Both the position numbers and the translations under genes were made by a program. Below the pieces are notes generated by a model. That model had not been told where the DNA came from. It searched no databases and saw only the letters and a program-made list of their open reading frames with translations. DNA of 64,000 nt from Epiperipatus broadwayi (Eukaryota > Onychophora > Udeonychophora > Euonychophora > Peripatidae): the NCBI GenBank assembly GCA_028023455.1, contig JAQFVV010000030.1, positions 3,988,501 to 4,052,500 on the forward strand, given 5' to 3'. Shown here one piece after another: positions 12,389 through 24,970 of this stretch (its first letter is position 1; each line of letters starts with the position of its first letter).

Positions 12389-14602
12389 AAAAAAATTTGG
12401 TGCAGAAATAGTTCAAAGATAGCAATACAAGATGTCAAATATATTATAGAATCCACATGTCATTATACATAATATGGTCTCTGTCTTGGTTTATATAGCC
12501 ATCACAAAACTTATCTTTAATTTCTTATTCTTAATATTTCCCTCTCTACTTTTATCTGCTTTTTGTTCTACAGTAAGAGTGATTATACTTCATTTATGAC
12601 TGATTATTATTTATAATTTACTAATTGTAAGACTTCTACAAATTTGATTAATAATTGGTTGATTAAAAATGAATGGAAAATTATATAAAATGATATACAT
12701 AATTGTATAAAAATGCATGTAATATTGTTTCTTATATTGTTATGCACATAGAGAGCGTACCAATAGCTCTAACAAGCTCGTAAATTAACAAGTGCGGTTA
12801 TGATATAATCAATTGTTTTGTAATTATTCAATTTATATTTGAGGATTTTGATTTGTTTTAATTATTTATATTATAATTGTTTATTTTAATTCCATTATTG
12901 AACACTGGGTGGTTTTATGTCAGGTGATTCGTTAACGTTAAATAGATTAGTAACATTTGAAAAGGGCACCAAACCAGGTGCTGAAAAAAGCTTTTTATGT
13001 ATAAATTATTTGATTATATAGCTGTTGTAAAGAATTATTATTATTTTCTGATTATTATTTTATGATCAGGATCCTTGTTGTATTTACCATTTGTAAGAAT
13101 AACTAAAAATCTGTTCTTTTAAATCTCATCTGGATAAGTATATATTGAATATTGAAATAAGTTTATTTTTCGTTATTTAAGCTACTTCAGGAAAGCTCTG
13201 CAAATAATATTCTTTTTGTTGAAACATGGTAATAGATTTCCCAAAAGTAACAATGAAGTTATATTATTACAATTGTAAAAACTTATTAAAAAAATGTAAA
13301 AAAAGAAAAATAAAGTAAAAAGATTGCAAAAAAAAAAAAAAGGGGGGGGGGGCATCAAACAAGTCTGATTTTTAAAAATGGTCTAGAAAAGGTATGCAAA
13401 TATTTTTTTTCAGCATAACACTTAGAATGTTGAAAGAAACCACGTGTTTTGTTAACCCTAAGATGATTGGCTGAAATGATAGAAGAATGGTTGATCTAAG
13501 AGTTAAAAGTATTTGGTTTAATTCTCATGTAAATAAAATATAAAATCTCAAATGATCAATCAAATGGTCTGTTGGACACAACCTGTTATTTTGCTTCTCA
13601 AATGTTGCATAACATACTCACTAATTGAATATTGTAGTAATAAGTTCTTAAACTTATTGGTTTTGAACTTATGATAATCAATACATTTGGTATATGAAAT
13701 GAATAAACAGATAAAAAACAGATCTAAAAGATTCAGAATACAATACGTAATTGATTAATTGCAAACAATAAACAGTTTGCTGTTATCAAAGATATCTTTT
13801 TGAAGAAATTAGAAAGCTGTTAAGTTGACTGAAGTAAACAGTTATTTTTAAACCGTATTTTTCTTAGAGATAACATTATCTTGACAGATAATATCTGCAA
13901 ACATTTGTTTTGCCTTTTTTTTTTTTTATTGAATACAGTAAGCAATAATTTTGATAAGAAAAACTATTTTTAGAGTTTTTAATATGGTAATTACATTTTT
14001 TTTTTTTTAGGATTTTAACATATAGGTTTAATCGAATCTAATCATTTAAGAGTTTTGTTGTACTTTTAATAGTTAGTAGAGTCAATGACTTTAAACAAGT
14101 TTTTAGTACATTTTAAGCCAATAAACATTGTGATAACATGTGGAATTTTTTGGTATTGCAAAATGTGAATGTAATTAATTAAAAATTTAAAATAATAGAA
14201 ACAGGTTAAACGAAAATTAAAATTAGGTTAATTTTTAAAGATAAAATAATCCTACAAAAGAAAATTTTTTCACCCACATCTTTTATTTACTTAATCTTAG
14301 GATAATTTCACAATCATCTAAAATAAAATAAAGGTGAGCTTGCGAAATGATATGAACAGAGTAAAAACTCATTATTAAACGTGTTATTAATATTGATAAC
14401 TTTGGTGAACTGATTTCAGTTACTGGACAATATGAAGTAATAAATGTAATATTTGATTGATCTTTGAAATTAAGTTAAATATTGTAACTATTATGAAATC
14501 AATTTCGTTTTTGTGATCATTCAAAGAGTGTTTTTCTCCACCAAAATATTCAAAATATTTTTTGTGTTTACTTTTTTTTTTTAAATAAAAATAAAAATGA
14601 TA
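12389..14602. other. AT-rich intergenic DNA with an A/G homopolymer junction
   Basis: No gene recognised. At about 13327-13350 a run of A is followed directly by a run of ten G. Several short poly-T stretches occur near 13915-14010. Confidence 0.5.
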
Positions 14603-14712
14603 GTCAAGCGTTTGTGGTCGAGTGGTTAGTAGAGCTGCCTTACAAGCAGTTGTCCCGGGTTCGCTTCCTGGCCGATGCTACGACACATGGAAAAAAAATA
14701 ATAAAAAAAATG
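14603..14712 (+). mobile_element. tRNA-derived SINE, copy 3
   Basis: Near-complete copy starting GTCAAGCG, with A-box-like TGGTCGAGTGGTTAGTAG, TTACAAGC anticodon arm, B box GGGTTCGCTTCC and an A-rich AAT-type tail. Simple-B-box subfamily. It lies directly next to copy 4 in the same orientation. Confidence 0.9.
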
Positions 14713-14830
14713 ATGTCAAGCATTGTTAGCTGAGAGGTCAGCGCAGCTGCCTTGCAAGCAAGCAGTTGGTTGCAGACGGTTGTTGCGGGTTTGCCTCCGG
14801 GCTGATGCTATGACATATGGAAAAAAATAA
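14713..14830 (+). mobile_element. tRNA-derived SINE, copy 4 (divergent)
   Basis: Starts TGTCAAGCATTG and ends ATGCTATGACATATGG with an A run. The middle has an expanded anticodon-arm region (repeated AAGCAAGCAGTTG and an extra TTGCAGACGG) and a B box GGGTTTGCCTCC. It is therefore a separate subfamily or a rearranged copy. Placed head to tail after copy 3. Confidence 0.85.
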
Positions 14831-16830
14831 AACTGATAAAATGATTTATTTAAAACAGCTGACTGATCTGATCAAAAATATATTTGACATAAATGAAGGT
14901 GGAATAATAAATCTACTTTTAAAAAAATAAATGAAGGTATAATATCAGGAAATTATTTTGACTAATCTTCATGGAAGGAGTTACTTCATATATTTAGGTA
15001 TACTTATATTAGAATTCTTGATTTTGCTATAATCTTGAAAATAAGTTAAAGTACAAATCTATTTACGAAATGTGATTTGTGGTAAAAACCGTTCCATTAA
15101 TTTACTTTCTACAACCAATATATTTAACCTTCTCTCTTTTCTATTCTCCTTTTCTCATTAATTCTCTCTCTCTATATATATATATATTTCTTTCTCTATC
15201 TTTTAATAAATGCCCTCTTTGACTTACGGATTTTTTATTTTTATATGGTATTTTTATCTGGATGCAATTATGAAGTAGTGGTCTTATTGTAATAAAATAG
15301 CACTCATTTTTGAACATATGTGGTTTTTTGTATAATTTCTAACATCCTTTAATTAAATCAAATGTTAAGTATTGTTTTTGGATAATTAGTTTTTGCCTAA
15401 TGATGCTATAAAAACATAGATGATTTATTTGTCAAAGTTTTTTTAAATTCTCCTTCTCTTCTATCTTTTTCTTATTTTCCTACTACCTCTCTTAATGTTT
15501 TGCAATTTATCTTTTTTAATATCTGTTTTTTCTCTTTTTTTTTTTTACTTCTGTACTTCCTTTCTTCAAATTAGTTACTGTAACAATAAAATAAGTTAAT
15601 GAAAATATATTTTGATGAATAACAGTAATACTTTGAAATTTTAACTCCTTAAAAAAATTCTCTAACATATGGAATTGAAAAAATATATACAAAATAATTT
15701 TTGATCTTATATATATATATCAGTGATAAAGCATTCATATATTGAATGGAATGAGTACTTTGTAAAAAAAATTACTAAAACTTTCAAAAGCTTTAATTAA
15801 AATTTGATTTAAAAAATTCACTTTCAATTTTTTTACCAGTGGTTGAATTGTTTTTATATACAAAGAATGAGTTTGACCAATGCATTATTGGTTGATTATA
15901 AGAAGTTCAAACAATGCTAAAATCTAATTTACAGATAAAACGAGAATGTTAAAAGCATTTGAAGATAAAAATATATTAATAATGTATTATCTATATTTAA
16001 ATTAATTACGGTTTGATTAACATAAAAAAAGAAGAATGAACAATTTAAACTCATTATTTTTTGTATGGAATTTCTGTTGACTTTCAATTTTTTTTAGCAA
16101 CAGTTGAATTGGTTTTATATACAGCAAAGAATGAGTTTGTCCAACACATTATTGGTTTATGTATTATCTATATTTAAACTAATCATGGTCTGATTAACAA
16201 ATAAGAGTTCCAGATTTTACTAGATGTACATAATATGTATATATTAGGTATTACATAAAAATTGTTATGGCAAGTAAAATAAAAACATGCTGTACTCCTA
16301 GATGAACTTCATGACCCAGTGATCTGCACCACTGAAGGTGCCAAAGTGGAATGTAGGTTATCACCTTATTATTATTTTGTATGCTGTAAGGCCAGAATAT
16401 GCAAGTGGCTATATTACATTATATAAGTATAATAGTGTTAGACTTAATCTAGTCTATTAGTTACTTAAGCTGCATCTAGAGTCATATTTCACTAGGGAGG
16501 AAAAGTATATTTAGTGGAGTCAAATTAATAATACATTACAAAAATATACCTTCATCTGTATCTCTATGTCTAGTCTATTACTTTGATAACATGAATCTTT
16601 TAAACTCAATCTATAATTATAATTGTACAAACCATTTTTTTTTTAATCAATATAAAACTAAATCAAAAATATCATAATAAATGAGTGCAAAGTGGTCAGT
16701 TATTCTTAATCCAACAGGATTTCAAAACAGCAAGCAAATAATCTAGGTTTATTAAGTAGAAAATATAAATTATAATATCTTCACTAAAGAATTATAAAAT
16801 TAAATATAATAAAATGAAATTTTGAGAAAT
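14831..16830. other. AT-rich intergenic DNA with a diverged internal duplication
   Basis: No gene seen. Segments near 15822-16022 and 16080-16205 are diverged copies of each other (both contain AAGAATGAGTTTG and ATTATTGGTT, then TATTATCTATATTTAAA), suggesting an old local duplication. Short AT runs occur at 15174-15188 and 15705-15718. Confidence 0.45.
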
Positions 16831-16930
16831 AAGCATTGGTGGTCGAGAGGTCAGCGACAGCTGCTTTACAAGCAGTTGTCCCGGGTTAGCGGGTTCGCTT
16901 TCCAACAGATGCTATGATGCATGGGAAAAA
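16831..16930 (+). mobile_element. tRNA-derived SINE, copy 5
   Basis: A-box-like TGGTCGAGAGGTCAGCG, TTTACAAGC anticodon arm, and the GGGTTAGCGGGTTCGC form of the B box region, ending ATGCTATGATGCATGG with A residues. Belongs to the subfamily with the 8-bp insertion before the B box. Confidence 0.9.
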
Positions 16931-19900
16931 ATATAGGCACAACTGTCGTATAGAATAAAAAATAGATTTTAAATAAAAAAATGACTATAATTTTATTTTA
17001 GAATAAGTAAATTTAAAGTTTACAAACATAATTTTAAACAAAATTTATGATAGGCTTCATCTTTACTTTAGACAAGAAATTAAAGAATTAAATTTTTAGC
17101 ATTCATTTTAAATTGTAACCTATAGCTTGAAAGACTAAGGTTTAAAGTACAATCAGAGCTCTCTGTGGTGTTTTTGAGGGGTTGTTACTTAACTTTTCAG
17201 AAGTTTGTCTTTCAGCATTTCTGGATGACAGGTGGTAGAAAATATTGATCTTCGGATAGGCAGCATGGTTTTAGTTGTGATCTTCTTGCAGCAGGCCATT
17301 GACATGAACGACTCCCATCCCCATGATAATGACAATATACCATTTAACACTTGGGATGGGACGAGAGATTATCATTTCCTTCTCCAACATATTAAAATCG
17401 GTGTGGAGTATAATACCAATGCTTCTTTAAATTATATAATGTACTTTTTATAATATAAAATCCTGCCTATTTATACTAGGCTGAGATCAACTCATAATTT
17501 TAATAAACAAATTATATTCCATGAGTAAGTGCATTAGCACCTTTGAACTTTGATATTTTTAATTACTAAAATAACTTTAATCCTTTTTTTTACTCTTTTA
17601 ACAGGATTTGCCTAAGTTTGTTCATTTCTATCCCCCCCCCCCCAAGATTTAACAATACTTCCAGTTGGCTAAATCTTGTTTATAAGAAAAATGTAATTTT
17701 TAGAAAATATTACTGTCAAAACCAAAATTTGGACTTTTTCATGCTATACTAAAACAGATGCGTATGGGTGATTTTTGTTTACAACTCATTTTAAGTCAAA
17801 CTTATAAATTTTATGAAATGATCGAACAATGTGACACTATGTATGTATCACGATGGTACCTGGATTACACATTATACATGTGATTTTAAGTGTATAAAAT
17901 ATAAATTGACTTTTAAATTTTAAAAAATGATAAATTAAAACATATATGACTTTAGAATAAATATCCACTGCAATATAGCTATACCAATCATATTACAAAC
18001 ATTATATTCACATATATGTTGAAGCAGTCAAATCTGTTGCACATATTTTGCTTCACTGTCTGACAATATTTGGAACCTTCAAACAGAGGTTTAAACTCGG
18101 TTTTGTACTAGTAAATCGTTAGGGAGTGCAGGTTCACATATGCATGAAATTATTTTCCCCCTCTTGTTAGTTAAGCATTATTTTGATTAAATAATACTGG
18201 TTTAATTCTTAAATATTTAAATTTCCATCACTGTAAATGGTCGTGTATGTGTGTGTATGTGTTACAGATAAATGGTGTAATTATATTTTATTAAATATGT
18301 TTCATTTTGTTTTTATATATATATATTTTTTTATTCGTGTATTAGTTTATTTTTGCTGACATAATACCAGAGAAAGTTCGAGAGAGTAATTAAAATCTAA
18401 CTGTCAGTTACAAACAAAAGAACGTGCCCTGTTTAAATTTAAAATGACTTTTGTAAAGATTTATTTTAAAATATCCTCCACTAATGGAAAATATATCTCT
18501 TGAATCTATTTCCAACTCGAAAAAGATTGAAACAATACTCTCTTGAACTTATCTCATCATCATCTTTTAAAAATATATAACGGTTGACCGTTAATGCACA
18601 TCCGGGTCTCGCCAGAGGCAGGCAAATAGAAAAGTTCTAGAAGGTTTCAGTGGTATATAAATACAGCCCAAATTTCTATGTTAAATACTCTGCATTTTAT
18701 TTTCAGAAGGTGTTGCAGGATGAACCTGCATCACCCAAATTTTTAAAATATGGCTCGTGAGTAGGAGAAAATTTCTTTCCTGATCTTTCCAAGATTAGCT
18801 CCATACCACTATATTCCCATGCCATCACCACTTAAAGTCTATTTAAATAAACTCTTAAACTAACTCTGAAAGGACACCAGCCAATATTTTTCCGAAAACC
18901 TGCCTTGCTAATTTTATTTTTCAAATTATCTTTCTATACGCATATACAGCTACCAAGTCTTCAAACAACTAAAGGTAATCCTCTGCCACAAATATAAGCT
19001 TTAAATCTCCATCTATGTGCTTTTTAATGTTTTTAAAATGTAACTTTAAAATCTCCAGCTATGTACTTTTTATTTTATTTAAAATGTAACTTTAAAAGTT
19101 CCATCTATGTATTTTTTTATATTACTTAAAATGTAATCTGCCTATTTCATAATCAACGGTGTAATGCCGATTATTATTATTTTCCTAAAATAATGACGTT
19201 CTCTAATGCATGAATCTATAATTTTTATTTTCTAAACATACTTGCTGGGGTTCACTCTTGCTATCCTATTATTTTAAATGCGGCAAAAATTTCACTTTAT
19301 TTTGTTTGATTAGATATATTATTTAATATGCTAATAATTAAATCTGGTGAACTGATGTCATTTTAAGTTTCTATTCCACCATTATGGAATCTTAAATAAT
19401 TAAATGTAAGTTTTCTTACTAAACCCAAAAGTTCACTTGATTGAATAACTTTACTGAATTGTTCTATGTGTTTCATGGCATACTATTCGTTGCCATATTT
19501 AAAGATATCAATTTACTATTATCCTAACACTATTGATTTAGTGAATTTTAATATTGAGTAAACTTAATGACCTACCTTTGCTTTTTGTTTTATCATATGG
19601 TCAATCTTTTGCTTACCACGCCATCTAACATGATGATTATAATTTAATTTTTCTACTTGTCAAGTGCATGGATATTTGTTTAATGATGGGAACTACAGAT
19701 TCTCCATCTTTGTATTTGACTTTCTAACCGATATTTAAGGTCAACTACGTACCATTAAGGATGTTTTAAACTGTATCATGTCCTTACGCCAGATTTTATT
19801 ATTTACGAGGGCCCTAATACATCAGCATCATTACAGACCTGATATTTATTAGTGCTGCTTACCCTTGATAATGTTATAACATATCTTGTTTTGTCAAACT

Positions 19901-20218
19901 ACCCTTCGATCCAGATTATTTCGTAAGGCACATTTCTTAAATGAGTTTGGAAGCACCGACTCCACGGGTTGTGTCAGGTTGTAGCTAGGCTCTATATGGG
20001 ATAACATTCGGAAAATCCCGAAACCATAAAATCCCTACCAACCACTTCTTCAGATGCCATCGGTCACAAGTGCAGATGAGCTTTTATGTTCGTTTAAGTT
20101 GATGAAGCTTCTCGTCCTTTCTGGCGTTATCATTCGGTCAGCACCGCAGTTATTCATATTTTACATTTCCCATTATTAGTCTATAAGTCGTAATGCTATG
20201 ATTTTATAAACCATCCCA
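16931..20218. other. Intergenic DNA, unassigned
   Basis: No recognised gene. A short open stretch at 17232-17453 is less AT-rich and has no known domain. A TATA-like ATATAAATAC at about 18654 with a nearby CpG-containing stretch (18590-18660) resembles the possible LTR promoters at 32.6 and 38.1 kb. A C run is at 17632-17643. The 19.9-20.2 kb part is also richer in CpG than its surroundings, but I cannot assign it. Confidence 0.4.
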
Positions 20219-20522
20219 ATCTTTCATTTATTTATATTTTATAGGTTAGAAAGGTCATGTTTTAAAGCTTATTTAAGCTATCCGCATTCTCATTAAATGA
20301 TCTTTAGATGCGCTGAGAAATAACCTTCAGTAAATCCTACCAAAATCTAATAATGTAACCAAATGCGAAAATCTTTCATTTATTTATATTTTATAGGTTA
20401 GAAATGTCATGTTTTAAAGCTTATTTAAGCTATCCGCATTCTCATTAAATGATCTTTAGATGCGCTGAGAAATAACCTTCAGTAAATCCTACCAAAATCT
20501 AATAATGTAACCAAATGCGAAA
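20219..20522 (+). repeat. 152-bp tandem duplication, two near-identical copies
   Basis: Positions 20219-20370 and 20371-20522 are head-to-tail copies of a 152-bp unit. The only difference I find by eye is one base in the first third (AAAGGTCATG against AAATGTCATG). Such identity in a heavily decayed neighbourhood means a recent duplication, or possibly an assembly or haplotype artefact. Confidence 0.95.
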
Positions 20523-21963
20523 ATAAATGTTTTCTTCTTAAATCATTAATGTAAATCATTAAAGACTGTATACACTTTGTAATTTATATATATTTTAATT
20601 TGCCGTTATGATAAACGGTAATAAAACCAACTTACATTCATTTGAATTTCGTCAGATCATTTGTTTTTATTAAATAGATCATGGTGTTTATAATAAAAGC
20701 CCTGTAAATTTGATATCTTTCATTAGCATATTAAGCCGCATTGTTTTGATTAATTATTGATTTTATTAATATTTGTACCTGGTATTTGCGTATTCATTAA
20801 TCATTAATCTATGCACCAATGTGTCATTTATGGAATGCGCAAATCACTACCGAATTATGTGATACCCAGATAGTATTAAATATGTGTAAATAGACTCATA
20901 GTATATTTCTCGTATATTCTATATTTGTTTACCCAAAATGCTAATCAATTATTATTATTATAAATAAATTAACAATTTAATAAATTATTCTTTGGTCATA
21001 TTTTGTTCTTTTTATGCATGCACATCTGCGATTATAGAGTCCACTTGACCTTAAGCTAGTCTATGACATTTGTAAAATTAAGATAGTTATAATGTAAATC
21101 ATCTTATAAAGAGGGGGAGGGGTTACAGGTTATGTTAACCATTTACATGTAAATATCTTGTTTCTCTGCTGATGCTCTGGGACAGAAATTAAGAGAATTT
21201 CATTTGCTATCATCAGAAATGTTGTTGGTAATGTTATAGATTTGGAAATTAGAGAGTTCATGATTATTCCTGACTTATGTATCTTGCATATGATTGGACT
21301 CGAGGTACTTTTGCCTAGATGAACATACAATTCTGACCAGTACAATGTATGTGGTGTCAAATATATAACCATGTTAGCATCTTTAGATGGGTACTCTTTA
21401 AGGGTTTAAACCTGGCACAGATAGAAGGGTCAGGATAAATAGGTGACACATATATAACAAAGGAAATATACCACTTCACAAAATTGGTGCAGCAAGTAAA
21501 ATAAAAATATAAAACAAGATTATGTAGTGTGCTTCCTTTCCTAAAAAAATCATGCTTTGTCACTGATATATATATATATATACACACACACAACATTCAA
21601 GATTAAGATTCATAACATTGTACAATAAATATTTTGAAATACTCTCTAACCCAGCATATGGCAATAATTAACAAGAATAAAGTAGCTATTTATTCCCGTG
21701 CCTCATTTATTGATATACAGGCTTGCCTAAAACATCTTGGTTAGGAAGAATGAATATTTAAATCAATTGTGCAATGTGTCTAGAATATGTTTCAAATTGA
21801 GCTCTTTATTCTTGTTACCTTAAAGTAGGTTACAGAGTATTTTTAAATATTTATTGTATACTGTTATGAATCTTGATCTTGAATATTATATTTATATTAT
21901 TGAAGCCTGTTCATTCTTATGTTTAAAGTAAAACTTTGGGATAGTTATTAATTATTTGTGCAC
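20523..21963. other. Intergenic DNA, unassigned
   Basis: No gene recognised. The two minus-strand ORFs at 21130-21372 and 21357-21596 have no domain I can identify. A short TA/CA run is at 21566-21592. Confidence 0.4.
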
Positions 21964-21977
21964 TTTATTTGTGATAT

Positions 21978-22495
21978 ATAGGGAATTTGAACTCAGACTT
22001 TCAAGTACCCATCAACTATCCATGCTATCTCATACCACTGATACACATGACCACACACATGTAGAAAAGATAAATAATCACCAATATATGTATTTTGTGC
22101 TAAACCAGCACTCATCAGTTGGTCCTCTCCAACCTCCAACTCTTCAGCCATCCATACCACTGAAAATCTGATGATGAAAACCCAAATCCCATGCTGATGC
22201 CAATATTGTTATGCCCATGTTGACCTCAAGTCACCCTGACCCCTCATGTATAGGACCTTATCCATTTAAATACATATAAGATGAATGGGCAGTATGCAGA
22301 CATTATGTGTAAATATTTGAAATACAGGCATTCTTCATATTGTAAATATAGGGGATTTGAACTTAGACTTTCAAGTACCTATCAACTATCACCACTGATA
22401 CGCATGATCACACACATATAGAAAAGATAAATAATCACCAATATACGTTTACAATTAACCTTCAGGTATATGAAGAATACCTGTATTTCAAATAT
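21978..22495 (-). mobile_element. Foldback hammerhead-bearing element, family F copy 2
   Basis: Flanked by a perfect 14-bp target duplication TTTATTTGTGATAT (21964-21977 and 22496-22509). It contains one fuller F unit (21978-22200) and a second partial F unit (about 22330-22445). Both start with a tRNA B-box-like GAATTTGAACTC or GGATTTGAAC motif. The outer ends repeat the motif ACAGGCATTCTTCATAT in inverted orientation. Confidence 0.85.
22075..22124 (-). ncRNA. Hammerhead relic, family F copy 2
   Basis: Minus strand has ACCAA, CTGATGA, GTGC/GCAC stem II with the same seven-base loop, and TTGGT, but AAAA instead of GAAA. The distal stem I partner is lost by a deletion next to 22124. Expected to be inactive. 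Confidence 0.65.
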
Positions 22496-22509
22496 TTTAT
22501 TTGTGATAT

Positions 22510-23159
22510 GTATTTTGAAATATTTCTTAAAGTTTACTGAAGTATGCATGTGATTATTTATTTATATGATGAAGACTTATTAGTGTGGTGCTTAAATGCA
22601 CACCAGGTTGTGTGCAAAGACATTAAAACCAGTTTGTCTATGATAATGACTTTTGAAATATTTGAACACAAATCCCTGATTTGGTTTTAATAAGTATAAT
22701 CAATAGATTTGTGTAAGCAAAGTTAAATATATTACTGGGAGCCTATGAATATAATCCATGATGATTTATAAAAAGGCATAGAAAGATTATATCAAGACAG
22801 GTGCCCCATAAGAGCCATTGATCATTAATATATTGGTTTATTTTATAGACTTAAAGAATTTTGTAAAAGATAACCACCAAATAGTTGGGTTAAATGTGAT
22901 AATAATGAGAGTAATGAATTTATAATAAATATTGGGCATTAATTTAATTTAATCACAATATCAATAGTTATGGGTCATATGATGGGCAACGCAATATCCA
23001 AAAGAATCTTGAAATTCTCTACATTCTGGCAGGTCGTATAAAAAAACTGGTAGTGTCTAAAGAATTTGTGGGGGTTAGGGTTAGATATCTTCATCAGCAA
23101 ATTTTAAATATCTTATACATGTTAATACATTGAATATCTAATGAAGTTGAAATTTCTTT
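22510..23159. other. Intergenic DNA, unassigned
   Basis: Nothing recognised. A minus-strand GCTGATGAAG near 23085 resembles a hammerhead core, but no stem II or GAAA follows. Confidence 0.45.
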
Positions 23160-23257
23160 TTTTTATATATATGTCAAATGCATTGACCAGGAAGCGAACC
23201 CGGTACAGCTGCTTGGAAAGCAGCTATGCTAACCAATAGGCCACCAACGCTTGACAA
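23160..23257 (-). mobile_element. tRNA-derived SINE, copy 6
   Basis: Minus-strand copy ending (plus view) in CCACCAACGCTTGAC. The A-box-like region is intact (TTGGTTAGCAT on minus). The segment between anticodon arm and B box is shortened (CTGTACCGGGTTCGC). Confidence 0.85.
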
Positions 23258-23886
23258 GTTTAAATTTTTTGAGCAGAAGAATTAGACAATATACAAACGT
23301 AGATTGAGTGATAATGGTCATACCTGCAGATTTTCATTTGATTATTATAATTTATATATATAGAATAATGTGAGTCAGTATTGGTTATACAAAGTTTTAT
23401 ATATATATATACAATTGCTCAACTATATTTACTCTATTTAGAATAACCAAATTATAGCCACAAACAAATAACTAATTAATGAAGCATTTGGAAACCATGA
23501 CTAAATATACTTCCTGATTGTTCAGAATCCCGAGTTTTAATAGTAATCTTAATATTAAAACAAAATTATTGTTAGCTGGGTTTAGTCAAGCACTATTATG
23601 TCTAAAGCAGCTTTTTTTATTTTCGGGCACCAATATTAACAAACTACTGTACTAATATGCTTTTAGTAATGATTAACTTCTATTTTCCTTTCTGTTTTCA
23701 AATAGTATCCTCAGGCAATATTTTGCTACCTGTATTTCAACAGGTATAAAAAAAATGCACTTGCACCCATTAACTTACAAACAAGAAAAAGAATTCCTGA
23801 GATTGTTTCTTTAGATTTTTATAAAACAAAGTATTTCATATAAAAGGTAAAAAACAACAAATTACACTATTAACTATTAATTTTCC

Positions 23887-23950
23887 TAGTCAAGCAGTTG
23901 TTCCGGGTTAGCGGGTTCGCTTCCGGCCGATGCTATGACACATGAAAAAA
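23887..23950 (+). mobile_element. tRNA-derived SINE, copy 7 (internal deletion)
   Basis: Flanked by a perfect 15-bp target duplication AACTATTAATTTTCC (23872-23886 and 23951-23965). The A box is missing: GTCAAG joins directly to CAGTTGTTCCGGG, followed by the GGGTTAGC-type B box and the CATG tail. The paralogous site near 29895-29905 lacks the SINE, confirming insertion after the duplication. Confidence 0.92.
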
Positions 23951-24421
23951 AACTATTAATTTTCCACCGTCATTGCATAAAGTATTATTATATATAATTA
24001 TATAAAGTAATAATAATACATATTAATTAAAATATTAGTAAAATAAAATATATAGTGCAATGTCTAATGTTACATTAAGTAACTCCTTAGCAAGTTGGTG
24101 CCCCAGTAAGTTTCTCAGTTACATTTAAATTCGTACATTTTTTTAAAAAGAAAAATAGTAGAAAAGCTTTATTTACACATATTTCTTATATAAGTATTCA
24201 CAATGTCTTACCATGGATTTTTCTTTTAGTTATTTCTGTATATGCCATGGCTATATGTTCTGTTGTAAGTTTTTTTTTTTTGGTTTCACATATCATTTTT
24301 TGATGTAAGATTATTGCAGTCTGGTAATTTCTTATTTTGGTTTTAACAGTAAGCTAGGTATATAACTGGTGTCTCGGTTCAGAGCATTATTCCAGCAGTA
24401 GATAATTAGAATGGTATATAC

Positions 24422-24897
24422 CAGGGGTGGGCAAATAGTGGCCCGAGAGTTTTTATGCGGCCCTCCAAGACAATCAGAAAAATCCACCTTGGACTGAGAT
24501 TTCCTTTCTGTTGCATGACCGAATATTCATCTCATATTTTCCACTAGAATGGCCACATCAATATACATGTGCAGTGTAGATATGATGTGCAGTGCTTTTC
24601 CAGTTGATCTGATTAATTTCAATTTTGTCTTTGCATTAGCAAATATATATATTTCCAACTTTTGTGAAACCATGAATGCTCCAAAAAAATGTAAAATTGA
24701 TAATGAATGTCATGTGTTTAATGAAGAATTGACAAGCAAATATTTCTTTGGTAATACAGGGAATAAAGCAGTGTGTTTATTGTGTCATGAAAAAAAAGAT
24801 GCGGCCCTCCGTTAACCTTCACTTCCACAAAGTGGCCCCCGATGCAGCCCTCCACCAACCTATGCAGCCCCCAAGCCAAAACAATTGCCCACCCCTG
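24422..24897 (+). mobile_element. hAT transposon remnant with Charlie-type termini
   Basis: Termini CAGGGGTGGGCAAAT and ATTGCCCACCCCTG form inverted repeats. A perfect 8-bp duplication GTATATAC flanks it (24414-24421 and 24898-24905). It is internally deleted to 476 bp and retains the start of a transposase-like ORF (24672-24815). The equivalent site in repeat copy 2, near 30301, is empty. These termini are typical of hAT elements of the Charlie type. Confidence 0.95.
24672..24815 (+). pseudogene. hAT transposase N-terminus (BED/GTF2IRD2-like) fragment
   Basis: An open stretch of 47 codons starting at an ATG: it has CKIDNECHVFNEELTSKYFF, then a tryptophan-free segment with KAVCLLCHEKKDAALR. 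The order (K-I-D-x-E-x-x-x-F-x-x-x-W/L-x-x-x-Y-F-F, then C-x-x-C) matches the N-terminal zinc-finger region of Charlie-like transposases and their domesticated relatives such as GTF2IRD2. The second half of the finger and all of the catalytic domain are deleted, so it cannot transpose. Confidence 0.75.
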
Positions 24898-24970
24898 GTA
24901 TATACAAATGCACTTGGTTTGCTAGCCTGACATATATAGAATTTTACCAATATATATGAACGTTTCCGTA

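Larger units (their letters stand above)
23373..24970 (+). repeat. Dispersed repeat of unknown type, copy 1
   Basis: Shared, with about 80-90% identity by eye, with 27912-30375. Matching blocks include ACAAATAACTAATTAATGAAG, GAATTCCTGAGAT, AAAATATATAGCGCAATG and CACATATCATTTTT. Removing the SINE and hAT insertions here and the LINE insertion in copy 2 leaves a common unit of about 1.0-1.1 kb. No protein is seen; it may be an old non-autonomous element or a segmental duplication. Confidence 0.75.

Noticed and set aside
21130-21596. Two minus-strand ORFs of about 80 codons as genes
   Set aside because: No domain, no shared frame and no support from neighbouring sequence.
23070-23110. GCTGATGAAG on the minus strand as another hammerhead
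   Set aside because: No stem II hairpin and no GAAA follow within range.
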